Assembly (NCBI GenBank): GCA_015680685.1
Contig: MNCI01019108.1
Coordinates: forward strand, 459,871-523,870
Origin: Gnetum montanum
Lineage: Eukaryota; Streptophyta; Gnetopsida; Gnetales; Gnetaceae
Length of the DNA: 64,000 nucleotides
Direction: 5' to 3'
The translations under genes were made by a program, and so were the position numbers. Of the stretch, positions 46,476 through 57,480 are shown in pieces (the first letter of the stretch is position 1; the number at the start of each line of letters is the position of its first letter). The notes under the pieces were generated by a model. That model saw only the letters and a program-made list of their open reading frames with translations, searched no databases and was not told where the DNA came from.

Positions 46476-46880
46476 TGAAAAATGTGAAGCTTTTTTGTAA
46501 CATGAAATGATCATAAATTGTGATTTTAGAGTCTGTTTTCAATGAAACAAAAATTGTTTTCAATAGATTTGAAGTTTTCGGACACCATGGAATAGTTAGA
46601 TTTAGCTTACAGAAAATGAAAAATTAGTTTTTCAAGTCACTATTTAGGGTTCTGAAACATGAAAAAGCCCTACAAAATTGAGTATTTACTTGAATAATTA
46701 GAATTTTTGGTGGTTGGTTAGGAGTTCAAGTAGAGAAAATTCATTTGTAGTAGTTTAACCTAATTAGAACCAATTAACTATCACAAGATCCATAAAAAGG
46801 GTCATAAAGACCAAGGAATCACCAACCTACCCTGTTTCTTCAACTTACCAATGTTTAGAGCCTAAAGACTACATTGGAGA
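46476..46880 (+). other. CV leader upstream of gag
   Basis: AT-rich, no gene. The last 100 bp ('accaatgtttagagcctaaa') lead into the gag ATG at 46881. Confidence 0.4.
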
Positions 46881-47929
46881 ATGATTGAGTCTCAAGTCAA
46901 TGATCAAATAGATATCCTTGAACAACAAATCAATGAAATTAGAGGCATCAAAGAGGAGCTTTGACAATCAAACCAAGGGTTTGGGACAAGTATGCAAAAT
47001 ATGTCTAAAGAAATTAGGAAGTTGTCTTAGAGTTTAGAGGAAAAATCGTTTGAAGTATAAGGGAAGATGGACTCCTTTGCTAATTCCATCAAGAAATTGG
47101 TTGATCACTTGACCCATGCTTCCAACCAAAATCACTATCCACCTAGGGACCATTACTAAGATCAAAACTAAGATCAAATTTTCCCTAGAGATTAGTATAG
47201 TGACCAATCCCCACTTGTTGGACACCAAGGTATTGATATTCTTTAACAAGGACAAAGAGTGGAACCTAAAGGTGAGGGTTATTGGAATTAGAAAAATGCA
47301 CAAAGTGAATCACTAATCCAATTTCATGTCAAAAAGGTAAAACTAGATCATTATGATGGAGCCCCTGAATCTAGTGCCAAGACGAAAGATTGGCTTGATA
47401 CCATGAAGAATTATTTCAATATGCTAAACTTATTAAGCCAAGAATGTTTAGAAGTAGTCTCCCTATATTTGAGAGGGCTAGCTACAACATGGTGGAATGG
47501 TTTGAGATCATAGGATCTAATCACAAATTGGCTTACTTTTTTTTGAGACTTTAAGCAATAATTTATATTATATTCCTTCCCAAAGGAGTGTAAGATGTGA
47601 TTTGATTCTTTAATATTGGGTAGAAAATTCATTAAAGATTATAATAAAGAATTATGGAACCTCTCTTGGTATGTAAGCCACTGGGATGAGGGAGATTTGG
47701 CCTCAAAATTCATTGGTGGACTACATGCACAATTGCATTCCTAGACACATGCACATAATCCTCAAATTATTGATGAAGCCTATAGAGTTGCTAAGGATTA
47801 TGAAGAATCAAACCAAATATGAACTATCCTTCTACAAGAAATAGTTGAAGAACCACCCACTAAGAGAACTCGATCTAGATGTTTTGCTTACAGAAAAGGT
47901 CATTTCAAGCAAGATTGCCCAAAGTTATG
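46881..47929 (+). pseudogene. gag: CV gag with zinc knuckle, decayed
   Basis: ATG at 46881: MIESQVNDQIDILEQQINEI, a coiled-coil-like start usual for Tekay-type chromoviruses. The capsid core reads KLDHYDGAPESSAKTKDWLD, NLLSQECLEVVSLYLRGLAT, TWWNGL, then GDLASKFIGGLHAQLHS and IIDEAYRVAKDYEESNQ. The zinc knuckle at 47878-47929 is CFAYRKGHFKQDC, with the second Cys replaced by Tyr. Roughly eight stops interrupt it. Nucleocapsid role in active relatives. Confidence 0.8.
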
Positions 47930-48020
47930 AGCAAGAATACAAAGGAACAATCAAAATAAGAATTAAAAACCCAACTCAAATGTAGCTAAAGGAAAGATTC
48001 AAACCACTACTACGACCATA

Positions 48021-48360
48021 ATGAAGAAAATATCAACATTGGCAAAGTTAGGTTTGAGAAAATCTCAATTTGCTTTACTAATTTTTGAAGGATCAATTAA
48101 AGGACAAACGATTAAATTTTTGATAGATAGTGGAGTAAGTGATAACATTATTTCACCAACTTTAATTAAGTCATTGAATTTAAGCTTACCTTCCAAGAAA
48201 GTTGTTAGAATAGAACTTGCAGATGGAACAACTGTAAGCAAGCATACCAGGTACAGAGAAATTATTTTTACCTTGCAAGACATTACTTTCATTGATAAAT
48301 TTTTTGAATTTGAATTATGAGATATTGATGCGATCTTAGGAATGTCTTTTTTTGCAAAAA
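48021..48360 (+). pseudogene. CV aspartic protease, decayed
   Basis: An open 99-codon frame: SQFALLIFEGSIKGQTIKFL, then IDSGVSDNIISP, the D-S-G active site in the form usual for chromoviruses (I-D-S/T-G-S/A). It continues KKVVRIELADGTTVSK. After a stop at 48318 come [11 protein letters not shown], the conserved 'yDiILGMdWL' C-terminal strand, with a frame change in the T-run at 48349. Confidence 0.8.
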
Positions 48361-49400
48361 TTAGATATTATTGCCCACTTTGGAACTCTTATTTTAAAAG
48401 TACCAACCACTGATAGAGTTAGGGTTCTAAGGGGGGTAAGTACAACAAAGCAAATTCACACTATAACTATTAAGCGAGCTAAGAGACTAGTCAAGAAGGG
48501 TGCTAATATGTTGGTTGTAAAGGTAACTCAACCTCAAACATCCTCTGAGATTGAAATTTCAAAAGAAATTAAAGAATATAAAGATTTAGTATTCGATGAA
48601 ACTAACGAAATACCTTCAAAAAGAACTATGGAACATGCCATTGATATTTTTTTAGGTACACAACTAGTTTCAAAAGCTCCTTATAGATTCTCCATCTCAA
48701 AATTAAGGGAGTTAAAGTTACAATTAGACCAATTGTTGGAAGAAGGAAAGATTCAACTTAGTTTCTCACCGTGGGGTGTGCTAGTCTTATTTGTTAAAAA
48801 GAAGGATGGTACATTAAGCGTATGCATTAACTATAGAGCACTAAACAAAGTCATGATTAAAATACCTATCCCTTGCCTAGGATTGATGACCTATTCGATC
48901 AACTTACTGGATCATGTTATTTCTCTAAGATCGATTTAAAATTAGTTTATCACCAAATAAGGATTAAGGAAAAAGACATTGAGAAAACTATTTTTAGAAC
49001 TATGTACAGATTGTATGAGTTTGTGGTAGTGCCATTTGGATTATCCAATGCACCTGTAACATTCATGACATTAATGAATAATATTTTTCAAGAGTACCTT
49101 GATTAATTTGTTATTGTATTTATGGACAATATACTTGTTTACTCTAAGTTAAGAGAACATGTTAAACATTTAAAAACTACAATAGAAATCCTTAAGGAAC
49201 ATTAGTTAAAGGAAAAATTAAGTAAATGTGAACTTTTCAAAGAAGAAGTATCATACTTGGATCATATTGTGTCTAAGAAATGATTACAAGTAGACTTAGC
49301 TAAAGTTAGTGTAGTTCAAGATTGGTGTAAAATAGAAAATTCTATAGTAGTTTGTAGTTTTTTGGGCTTAATAGGTTTTTACTAATGTTTTATTAAAGAT
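48361..49400 (+). pseudogene. pol: CV reverse transcriptase, decayed
   Basis: Linker [14 protein letters not shown]... ([13 protein letters not shown]), then [38 protein letters not shown], a frame change near 48875 and [40 protein letters not shown] and VFMDNILVYS at about 49120-49147. The second Asp of the catalytic pair is Asn, so the copy is inactive. SFLGLIGFY marks the RT-RNase H border near 49360. Wording is Tekay/Del-type chromovirus. Confidence 0.85.
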
Positions 49401-49439
49401 TATTCTACCTTGGTAACCCCCTTGACTAATCTTTTGCAT

Positions 49440-49889
49440 AAGAGCATGTGTTTAAATTTGATAAAAATTGTAGGGAATCTTTTCTTAGACTAAAGATGCT
49501 ACTCACAATAGTTCCTATCCTAAGAATTCTAGATGAAGAAATATCATTTGAGGAATCTACTGATGCCTGTAGAGTAGGAATTAATGTAGTTTTTTCACAA
49601 GAAGACAAGGTGGTATGTTTTGAATCTTGTAAATTACAAGGAGTTGAGGTAAACTACTCAACCCATGATCTAGAATTGTTGGTAATTCTTCATGCTTTAA
49701 AGTTTGGAGATACTATCTTTGTGTAAAAAGATTTGTATTGAAAACAAATCATAAAAGCTTAGAATACGTACAAAGATAACCCATCTTAAACACCAACAAT
49801 GAAGGTGGGTAGAATTATTGGCCAAATATGATTTTGAGATTAAACATATTCTAGGTAAGTAGAATGTAGTAGTTGATGTCCTTATTTGA
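49440..49889 (+). pseudogene. pol: CV RNase H domain, decayed
   Basis: Frame 49448-49726: ESFLRLKMLLTIVPILRILD, FEESTDACRVGINVVFSQED (first catalytic Asp kept in TDA), VEVNYSTHDLELLVILHALK (the 'NYpthdkELlAvv' helix). After a shift come WVELLAKYDFEIKHILGK and NVVVDVL, where the usual N-x-x-A-D-A-L-S-R has lost its Ala and Arg. Confidence 0.8.
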
Positions 49890-50935
49890 ATGTGGAAATT
49901 GATTAGTGTTGTAACCACCTCTATGGAAGGAGAAATTAAGGAAAAAATTAAAGAGAATCCTTATTTTAAGAAGATTCTAGCTAATATTTCTTCTGAGCCT
50001 CGTTACCGCCTCTCTTCAGATGGTCTATTGATGAAAGGGCAAAGGGTATGTATACCAAAAGGAAATTGGAGACTGAAGCTATTGTCAAAAGCTCACGAAA
50101 TACCATATGCTGGACACCCTGGATATGTTAAAACCTATGTGATGATACACAAATTTTATTTTTGGCTTAGAATGAAAAATGATGTATCAACATATTTAAA
50201 AAATTTTTCAACTTTCCAGAGAGTGAAAGCCAAACAAAATAAACCTAGCGAATTATTACAACCTTCGGAAATCCCAATGTGGAAAGGGGAAGATGTTACC
50301 ATGGATTTTATCATGGGATCACCAGTAACTAAAAAAGGGAATGACTCAATCTTGGTGGCAGTTGACTATCTATCAAGGATGGCTCATTTTATAGCTTTAA
50401 AATCTATGAACATAGTTGAAGAGGTAGCCCAATAATTTATATGAGGAGTATTTAAGTTGCATGGATGCCCAAAATCAATCACTCCTAATAGAGATCCTAA
50501 GTTCATTTTAGAATTCTAGCAAAACTTCTTCAAGGAACTTGGGGCCCAATTAAAATTTAGCACAACATATCACTCAAAGACAAATGGTCAAACAGAATGC
50601 ATCAATCGAATACTAGAAGACATTCTATGAAGCTATGTTGGAAACCAATTAAATACATAGGAGAATTACTTGCATCTATCCAAATTTTCCTATAATAATA
50701 ATTATCAAGAATCCATACATCAGACACCATTTGAAGTTGTATATGGATGAAATTGTCATACACCATTAACTTGGGTAGATCCAACTTTAATAGTAGAGTG
50801 GAAGGAAGAAGAATTGAAATAAATGGGGACTATTATTACCAGAGTTAAAAAAAATTTGCAAGCAACCCAAGACAAGTATAAAGGATATGTGGATCAACAT
50901 TGACTTAAGAAGGAATTTGAAATTGGAGATCAAGT
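49890..50935 (+). pseudogene. pol: CV integrase, decayed
   Basis: Zinc-binding N-part: LLSKAHEIPYAGHPGYVKTY, FYFWLRMKNDVSTYL, with the CxxC pair lost (STFQRVKAKQNK). Catalytic core: DVTMDFIMGSPVTKKGNDSI (first Asp), VDYLSRMAHFIAL, NRDPKFILEF (second Asp), FSTTYHSKTNGQTECINRIL (Glu). Then TPFEVVYG and the GPY/F-like C-terminal part. 49890-50432 is a continuous 181-codon frame, the longest intact piece of CV. Confidence 0.87.
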
Positions 50936-51326
50936 ACTATTGAGAGTAAAACCCACCAGGATTTCCCCTAAGTTAGGAAAATATACTAAGTTAGCTCTAA
51001 GATATTATGGACCCTTTGAAATCTTATAAAAAACTGACAAAGTAGCATATCAATTAAATATTCCAAAAACTTTAAGAATTCATCCAATTTTCCATGTAAG
51101 TTTGCTAAAGAAGTTCCATGAAAATGATATGCCTTACGTGCTAGATTGGAACACTTTACCCCTAAGATCTAATGCTAGTTTCAAGGTCAAACCAATTGCG
51201 ATCAAGAATTACAAAACTAAGAAGCTTCACAATAAAACCATTAGCAAAGTACTCATCCAATGGTCAAATTGTGATCAACAAACTTGGGAAATCAGGAAGT
51301 TTATTCTCAACACTTATCCTTAGCTT
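50936..51326 (+). pseudogene. CV integrase C-terminus with chromodomain
   Basis: GDQVLLRVKPTRISPKLGKY, RYYGPFEIL, VAYQLNIPKTLRIHPIFHVS, LLKKFHEND, then the chromodomain NYKTKKLHNKTISKVLIQWS, QQTWEIRKFI (51206-51311). In active elements this module targets integration to marked histones. The conserved aromatic in 'QW.g' is kept, and 'TWE' ends the fold. The frame stops at 51324. Confidence 0.82.
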
Positions 51327-51530
51327 TTTAATCATCATGATATTGAGTAACAAATTACATTATTCTTAGGTAATAAATTATATTTAGTAATTTATAGTTT
51401 TTCTTTATGTATAGATGATAATGAGGATAATAATGAAGTGGAGAATGAGGAGCAAAATGAAGCAATTGGTAAGCATTTGGATCTAGAGGAAGCACTCAAG
51501 GATGACTTGGATGCTTAGGGGGAGTTAGAT
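51327..51530 (+). other. CV region between chromodomain and 3' LTR, with acidic tail and polypurine tract
   Basis: 51414-51515 is an open, very acidic stretch (DDNEDNNEVENEEQNEAIGK, LDLEEALKDDLDA) ending in TAG. It is separated from the chromodomain by a short stretch with GTAATA at 51370 and TATAG before the first Asp codon, which might be a small intron or decayed coding sequence. A polypurine tract, AGGGGGAG, lies at 51517-51524 just before the LTR. Confidence 0.5.
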
Positions 51531-52031
51531 TGTAATGTCTTGTCCCTTATTAAGGATGAAATCTTACTATAATCATGTAATTAGCCTTTGGAAGAAGGGG
51601 TGCCTCATTATCAAGTGTTATGACTATTCATAGTACCCCTTGGAAATGGGTTTGACTTGTGGCATTTAAGGCTGGGTTTAGAGGTTGTATTAGCATGGAG
51701 TTATGGAGCCAAGATTGGCAAGTAATGAGAGTCAAGTGAAGTAGGACAAGAAGGGACTGATCACCCCTTCATCTAAATAGCCTAACTCTGGTGACAGTGC
51801 TAGATTACCTCTAAGGTCCTAAGTGCCATAGGAAGATAACCTAGAGGCCATTACAATGTAACAACCAAACATTAATAGAAGTTTTTTTTTGTTTTCCTTT
51901 TCTACTTCATTCTATGTTCATTCCTCATTATTTTGTAAGCTATACGAGCGATTGACTTATTTCTATGCAATGTGACATTTTTATGTGAGGAATGATTGTA
52001 TTTCATCAACATCCAGAAAAGGGATGTCACA
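51531..52031 (+). mobile_element. 3' LTR of chromovirus CV
   Basis: 501 bp, TGTAATGTCTTGTCCC to GGGATGTCACA. Partner of 32856-33353. TG...CA ends are kept here, and the flank ATCAT matches ATCGT on the left side with one transition. Confidence 0.9.
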
Positions 52032-52036
52032 ATCAT

Positions 52037-52237
52037 GACCCATAGTTATAGACCATAACTCATGATACTGTAGCCCACAACCTTCTTGCAACTCATGGTT
52101 AAGTCATGGTGGCCTAAGTCAACTTTGAAAAAGTTAAAATTTCTCTACAAAAAGCTTAAAGGAATCTTATTTTGTTGTTACCCTTTGATAAAACAAGTAA
52201 TAACTCATGCTTGTACAACTAAACCTATTTGTATATA
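52037..52237. repeat. Inverted CATGAGT/ACCATGA motif array, right half, and unassigned sequence
   Basis: 52037-52115 continues the motif array interrupted by CV (compare 32464-32850). 52116-52237 is unassigned AT-rich sequence leading to the T5 LTR. Confidence 0.45.
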
Positions 52238-53174
52238 CGATGAACTATCAAAAGTCAATGCATCGACTAGGCTGCGTATACGGGGCTGCATATACATGGC
52301 CACGTCAATGCGGGTATGTTGATGTAGCCACCCTACATCGACGTGGCCCCATTTACACAGCCACCCTTCTCGGCCTATAAATATGAGGGCCTTCCGCCTC
52401 ATTTAGGCATCTTTTTGAGTAGTTGTAGCGAAGCTCTTGCAGTTTGCTCCCGTAAGAGATAGAATATTTTCCAAGTGCCCATAGCAGGTCTATGAAAAGT
52501 GATTGGATCTTTATTCGAGCGTTGATGTATCTGAGCCCATTGGCATGACGACAATAAAGACGAACTATTCATGCAATCCTTGCAGCATTTGGACTTAGTT
52601 ATTTCGTGCATTTAATAGTTTAACATGTTTATGGTTTATTAATTACTTGTTATGCTTTATTAGTTACTTGTCGATTACTTATGTTTTCGTTATTATAATT
52701 TCAATCGTTATTGATCATTCATAGTTCATTAAAGACATAAGTACGACCATCTCGAATGTAATCTAAACACTTGGTAAGCCCAGTGATGCTTAACGTCTGG
52801 TAACCCAGTAGTGTTAGGAAATGATCAGAACGTGCTCAGAAGATGGAACCAGATACTTATGCTAGGAGTAGTTAGAACATAAACTAGGATAATTAGACAT
52901 TAGATAATAGTTTATCCCTTACTTTCAAATACCACAATTAGTAGCCAAAATATAATTAAAAAGATATAAAAATCATTAGCCTTAGTCTTACTTAACCAAT
53001 GTAAATAGAGCTTCACAAGTGAGATTAGGATGACAACGACTGTTCTAACCCAAGGTTTCATTGGTTAGAAGTCTGGTGTATGTTAAGTGCTTACAGTCTA
53101 CAGATTTTGACCGAGTTGCACGTGAATGCTTGTGATTTGTATGGTTGGATGTAGGGATACCTAGCTGCTCATCA
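52238..53174 (+). mobile_element. 5' LTR of T5
   Basis: The left end is inferred from CGATGAAC aligning with TGATGAAG of T3 (T to C). The right end is CTCATCA before the primer site. U3 is the GC-richest of the family, with 'gctgcgtatacgggg', 'gcatatacatggcc' and 'acatcgacgtggcc' motifs; TATAAATA at 52376-52383. R-U5 matches T1-T4. The 3' LTR lies beyond the window, so length (about 937 bp) and target site cannot be confirmed. Confidence 0.82.
52376..52383 (+). promoter_or_regulatory. TATA box in T5 LTR
   Basis: TATAAATA in the family phrase GGCCTATAAATA, directly after the U3 motif block. Confidence 0.6.
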
Positions 53175-53175
53175 A

Positions 53176-53193
53176 TGGCACTGTTGCCAGGGA
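53176..53193 (+). other. Primer-binding site of T5, tRNA-Asp type
   Basis: TGGCACTGTTGCCAGGGA, three transitions from TGGCGCCGTTGCCGGGGA. Confidence 0.85.
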
Positions 53194-53342
53194 TTGTTAG
53201 TCTTACATGCATCATCTGACTTTAGTGAAATTATCATTTAAGTCGTTGGATCGGACCTAGGATAGAAATATTTTTACACGCTAGGCGAATTTAAGTTAAT
53301 TAATTAAGGTACACCGGTTATATGGACCATTTGATGTCCAAT

Positions 53343-55184
53343 ATGTCTTCTCATAGGAGAGATGCATTTGAACCACCAGTGCCACAAGAATGTTGGGTGG
53401 TGTACAAACATCCTGATGAATATGTCCCTAATTTCACATTCATCCTACATCAGGATGAGCATCTTCAATGGCAGGACATGGAGGGTAGCATCGTGCTACC
53501 GCTCAATCGAGCAGCTCCTGCGATGCTATACCACAATCTGGGCAGATTGGGCATCCAGGACTGAGTGGCGGAGTATGTCATGGAGGAACATGACTATCGG
53601 GACTATCTTCCCACCGAAGCTCAATGGACAAGAGATCAGCAGCAGGCCACGAGATATGAACAATAGAAGGGGAAACACTTCAGTAACCCCTTATTCTCAC
53701 AAGGGCCACACGACGATGGAGATCCCATATTTCATGATACTCATTCGACTGATCTTCACCTGGGGCCGCAGATCCTCTAGTCAGTCATCTAGAACAAATC
53801 TCCAAGTGACCACGATCCTCAAGGGGATGGTGGGTCATGAAGCAAAGTTGGAGGAGATGACCACGGTCATCACCAGGGTAGATGGGAAGATCGACGCTGA
53901 AGTGGTGGTGATGCCTCTCCTTCTTCTCCGTCCTCCCCCTCTCCTTCACCTTCCTCTAGCTCAGGCTTTGAGCATCACAAGGGAAGACTGGAGAGAAAGG
54001 ACGATGGTAGGCAGGTTCAAGTAGAGAAACATGAGGAAGCACATGACCAATCGCATGGCCCTCACCAACATGAAAGAAGGGGTAGCAGAAATCTTCATAG
54101 ACGTCATAGTCCCCAATAGGACTATGATTCAGATGAGCCATTGTTAGCTACTCGAAGCATGCTCCAAATTGTAGAGACAATTCACATCCCAAGCATGCAC
54201 ATGAAGGAAAGTCGAATCAAGTGTGTTGACATGAACAACATCCCCAGATTTGAAGGGGGATACAACTGTGATCTGCAGACCCACTTGCAGGCATTCCATG
54301 ACACATGCACCCTACAAAATATTGATAACGATTGGCAATGATTAAAGATGTTTCCCCAAACACTCATCAAAGAAGCTGAAAGTTGGTACCGGTCCTTAGA
54401 GTTGGAATCAATCAGAAGATGGAGTACGATGCTTGAAATCTTTAATGACCAATATCAAACATACTCTAGAGTGGCAAATCTGAGACATCAAATCCAAGGT
54501 TGGAAACAAGAAAATCATGAACCCTTGGATGCTGCCATGAGCAAGTATTACTCACTGTTGCATTGGTGCCCTGATCATGGTTATTCTCAGCGGGCACAGC
54601 TTCCCCACATTATTGATGGGCTCCATTTTGAAACAAGAAAGACCCTTGGTGTGTACACCAAGGGACGACTGTCGGAGCTAAGGGCCCATTAGTTGCAGTG
54701 CCTCATTAATCAGGTGGCCAAAGAGGAAGGAGAACTCAGAAAAAAGGAGAGTGCTGAGGAATTCAACCGGGACCCTTCTCTTAGGAAAAGGGAGGTTCGA
54801 TTTTATGATGAGGATGAGGAGTCACCACTGAAAGCAGTGGTGAATCGGAAGACTTTGCCATTACAAAAGTTTGGATCTGAAATCTCAGCAAAGGTGGATA
54901 AAATGTGGGACTCTTTGGATGAGAAATTCTAGGGTGTATTGAAAATTACAGAAGAGTCCAAAGAGCAGGGTAGTGACCGTGATCAGTGCAGGAAGAAGGG
55001 AGCTGAAAGTACCCAACATAAAGGTAAGGGAAAAGTTGCTGTAGTAGAAGAGGTTGCAGGCTCTGACACCGAGGAGGATGATGGATGTGGCATATGTTAA
55101 TATGAACATCCTAAGGGATATTGTCCTATGGTGTCCCACCTTCAAGAGTTTGGGGTCTATGCCTTGAACCCTTGTTTGGCATAG
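53343..55184 (+). pseudogene. gag: T5 gag, moderately decayed
   Basis: A frame opens at 53322, but the third Met (53343, MSSHRRDAFEPP) is the likely start because it aligns with the T4 start. Order: VYKHPDEYVPNFTFILHQDE; AEYVMEEHDYRDYLPTEAQW; a charged, Ser/Pro-rich linker (53700-54130) read with several stops; LLATRSMLQIVETIHIPSMH; the capsid core NNIPRFEGGYNCDLQTHLQA, then TLIKEAESWYRSLELESIRR and DQYQTYSRVANLRHQIQGWK (open 54141-54338 and 54348-54689); the helical block QVAKEEGELRKKESAEEFNR; and the knuckle at 55086-55124. About seven in-frame stops. The 220-codon frame 53362-54021 and antisense 54885-55445 are shadows. Confidence 0.82.
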
Positions 55185-55720
55185 AGGCAGACACCCCAAA
55201 GGTTGCCATATCCACAAGGCAACCCCAGGCGATTCCACCAGCAGCAGCAAGGATACTATCCAAGTGGAATGGCTTTGCAACCGTATGAATATTTCCAACA
55301 GTGGTAGCAACCACAAGCGTGGGGGATGCCACCTCCAAGGTAGCAGTACCCTTACAAGCAGCCAGATCCTTATGGGCACTATGTTAAGCAACCGATCTGT
55401 CCAAGAGAGTCTTCTAGTCATGCGGCCTTTCCCAGTTACTACCACCCCCTGAATATTTTAGACATCCATCTCCATCACCCAAGGGAACAAATCTACACCT
55501 CTTCTACCCTTCGTCACCTTCTTCTACCACTCCTCCACACCATCCCTCTCAGTTGCCACCTACTCCATTCATGTAGGGAGAAATACCGCCACAACCACAA
55601 GAACGAAATGCTACGAAGGTTGTTAACTTACAACCGGCACCTCGGCCAAGTGGACAAGAATCTAAGCCATGCAAACGTGCTTTCTTCTGGCCCAATAATC
55701 TGAACACACCCTCATCTACG
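55185..55720 (+). pseudogene. T5 gag-protease linker, Pro/Gln/Tyr-rich
   Basis: RQTPQRLPYPQGNPRRFHQQ, QQGYYPSGMALQPYEYFQQW and PQAWGMPPP-type wording, with stops and a shift. It shows most clearly the low-complexity Q/Y/P character of this linker in the family. Confidence 0.6.
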
Positions 55721-56340
55721 CCTGTGGCTAGTGCCTCTGAACCTACCAACACCTCTACCATCATACTGCTCGAGCAGTCCTCCGCTTTGCCGCAATCCAA
55801 CATCCAAACGATCATGCTCACACATGCTGTGACTGACTGGATCAAAGCTAGTTCTCTTCCCCGGAAGTTGACAGGTCTGGGAAGCCCCCTCATATATCTT
55901 CAGGTGGCTGGGAATGAGCCGTGCAAAGCTCTTCTGCACTCAGGGTCAAGGGTTAATTTCATCTCTCATGACATGTACAAGAATTGGAACCTACCCCCAC
56001 TAAAGAAGAGCAACATTCGGCTCGCGTTAGCAGATCAATCCATCACCGTTCCTTTGGGTTTTGTGGAGGACATTGTGACCACCATTTGTGGTTGGTCCTA
56101 CCCTACTGACTTCCTGGTCATCCGTGTATAAAACTGTAAGGAGAACTTCCCAATCATCATGGGAAGAGCCTGGCTAAGCACGGTGGATGCACGAGTAGGA
56201 CTTTGAGATCTGTCCATAGAAATTTCAAAGGAAAATCCTTATGGGAAGATCGAGAAGAAAAGAGTTCCATGCATCGCGTACAGTGACTCAAGGTGCAATT
56301 ATGTGCAGCAGCTATGGTCCGCTAAGCAAACATCCATTTA
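55721..56340 (+). pseudogene. T5 aspartic protease, decayed
   Basis: Frame 55724-56128: IQTIMLTHAVTDWIKASSLP, SPLIYLQVAGNEPCKALLHS, with the active site HSGSRVNFIS where relatives have DLGSSVNLIS, so the catalytic Asp is lost. Then PPLKKSNIRLALADQSITVP, FVEDIVTTICGWSYPTDFLV, a stop at 56129 and NFPIIMGRAWLSTVDA. YDS-like wording continues to about 56340. Confidence 0.78.
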
Positions 56341-56780
56341 AGCATCCATTTGGTGTACCGAGGAATCACCAATTCAACAGTGCCTGTACGCAATAGCCAC
56401 TAACCAAGAAGGCACCCAGTGGCTGACAGCTGATCCTGCTAGCAACAAAATATGCATGGAACCGTTTGAGGGGCTAGTGCGAGCCTACGTTAACAACATG
56501 GATGTGATGGAGGATATTCATTAGCAGACCTCCATCGTTGATGACTTTGATGACTGGGGAAAGCTAGATATCCCTGAGAGCTTCAAGCAAGAGCCCCTTG
56601 AGCTAAAATCCCTACCAGCTGACTTAGAGTATGCATTCTTGCAAAATGGCAAGTCGGTAATTATCAATGCTACCCTTGCTCCTGAACAGAAATAGAAGTT
56701 GCTGGTGATGGTAAACAAATGGGTTGCTGCATTTGCGTAGTCCTATCTTGAGCTGACTGGCGTTGATCCTAGGATCTGCT
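56341..56780 (+). pseudogene. T5 protease-RT linker
   Basis: GTQWLTADPASNKICMEPFE, GLVRAYVNNMDVMEDIH, then ESFKQEPLELKSLPADLEYA, FLQNGKSVIINATLAPEQK and SYLELTGVDPRIC in one frame with four stops. Same connector as in T1 and T4. Confidence 0.7.
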
Positions 56781-57480
56781 AGCATCAGATCTACCTTGAC
56801 CCTTCCATGAAGCCACGACGACAGCCACAAAGACGGTTGAATCCCAATTGAAGCAGGTAGTAAATGATGAAATTGAATAACTGCTTAAGGCAGGATTCAT
56901 CTATTTTGTCACCGATAGCGAATGGGTTAACCCACTCATTATTGTACCCAAGAAAGGTGGCAAGTGGAGGGTCTATATTAATTTCCAGTTGCTCAACATG
57001 GAAACTTTCAAGAACCACTTCCCGCTTCCATTTGTGGACCAGGTGTTGGACACAATCATAGGACACCAATATTACAGTTTTTTGGATGGTTATAGTGGTT
57101 ATAACCAGATCCAAATTACACCAAAGGACCAGGCCAAAACTACTTTCACGAGTCCATGGGGGACTTTTGCATATAAGAAGATGTCCTTTGGCCTGTGCAA
57201 CGCACTTGCGACGTTCCAACGCCTTATCCTGAGCATCTTCCAGCAACAAATTAGCAATGGTGTAGAAGTCTTCATGGATGACTTCTCCACCTATGGTGCC
57301 ACATTTGAGCAAGCTTTGGACCGCCTAGAGCATGTTTTAAAGAGGTGTGTAGACACCAATCTACAGCTCAATTTCATTTCATCTGATGGTCCAAGAGGGC
57401 ATAGTGTTGGGGCATCTCATTTCATCAACAGGGATCAATGTAGACCCTGAAAAGATTAGGGTCATCCAAGGAATTACCCG
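56781..57480 (+). pseudogene. pol: T5 reverse transcriptase, decayed
   Basis: From IYLDPSMKPRRQPQRRLNPN, shifted near 56850, then VVNDEIE*LLKAGFI-type wording and IIVPKKGGKWRVYINFQLLN, FPLPFVDQVLDTIIGHQYYS, FLDGYSGYNQIQITPKDQAK, TFTSPWGTFAYKKMSFGLCN and FMDDFS at 57271-57288 (catalytic pair kept). A single-base shift near 57375 separates LNFISSDG-type shadow from the true continuation HLMVQEGIVLGHLISSTGIN. 56989-57450 is otherwise open, the best RT in the window. Confidence 0.88.

Noticed and set aside
53362-54024. 220-codon plus-strand frame in the T5 gag region
   Set aside because: It lies one frame off the gag homology shared by T1, T3 and T4. The gag frame is the conserved one; this is a chance shadow.
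54885-55445. 186-codon antisense frame opposite the T5 gag/linker
   Set aside because: Composition mirrors the Pro/Gln-rich sense strand, with no counterpart opposite the equivalent region of T3 or T1.
56791-57312. 173-codon antisense frame opposite the T5 RT
   Set aside because: Exact shadow of the conserved RT sequence; no independent protein features.
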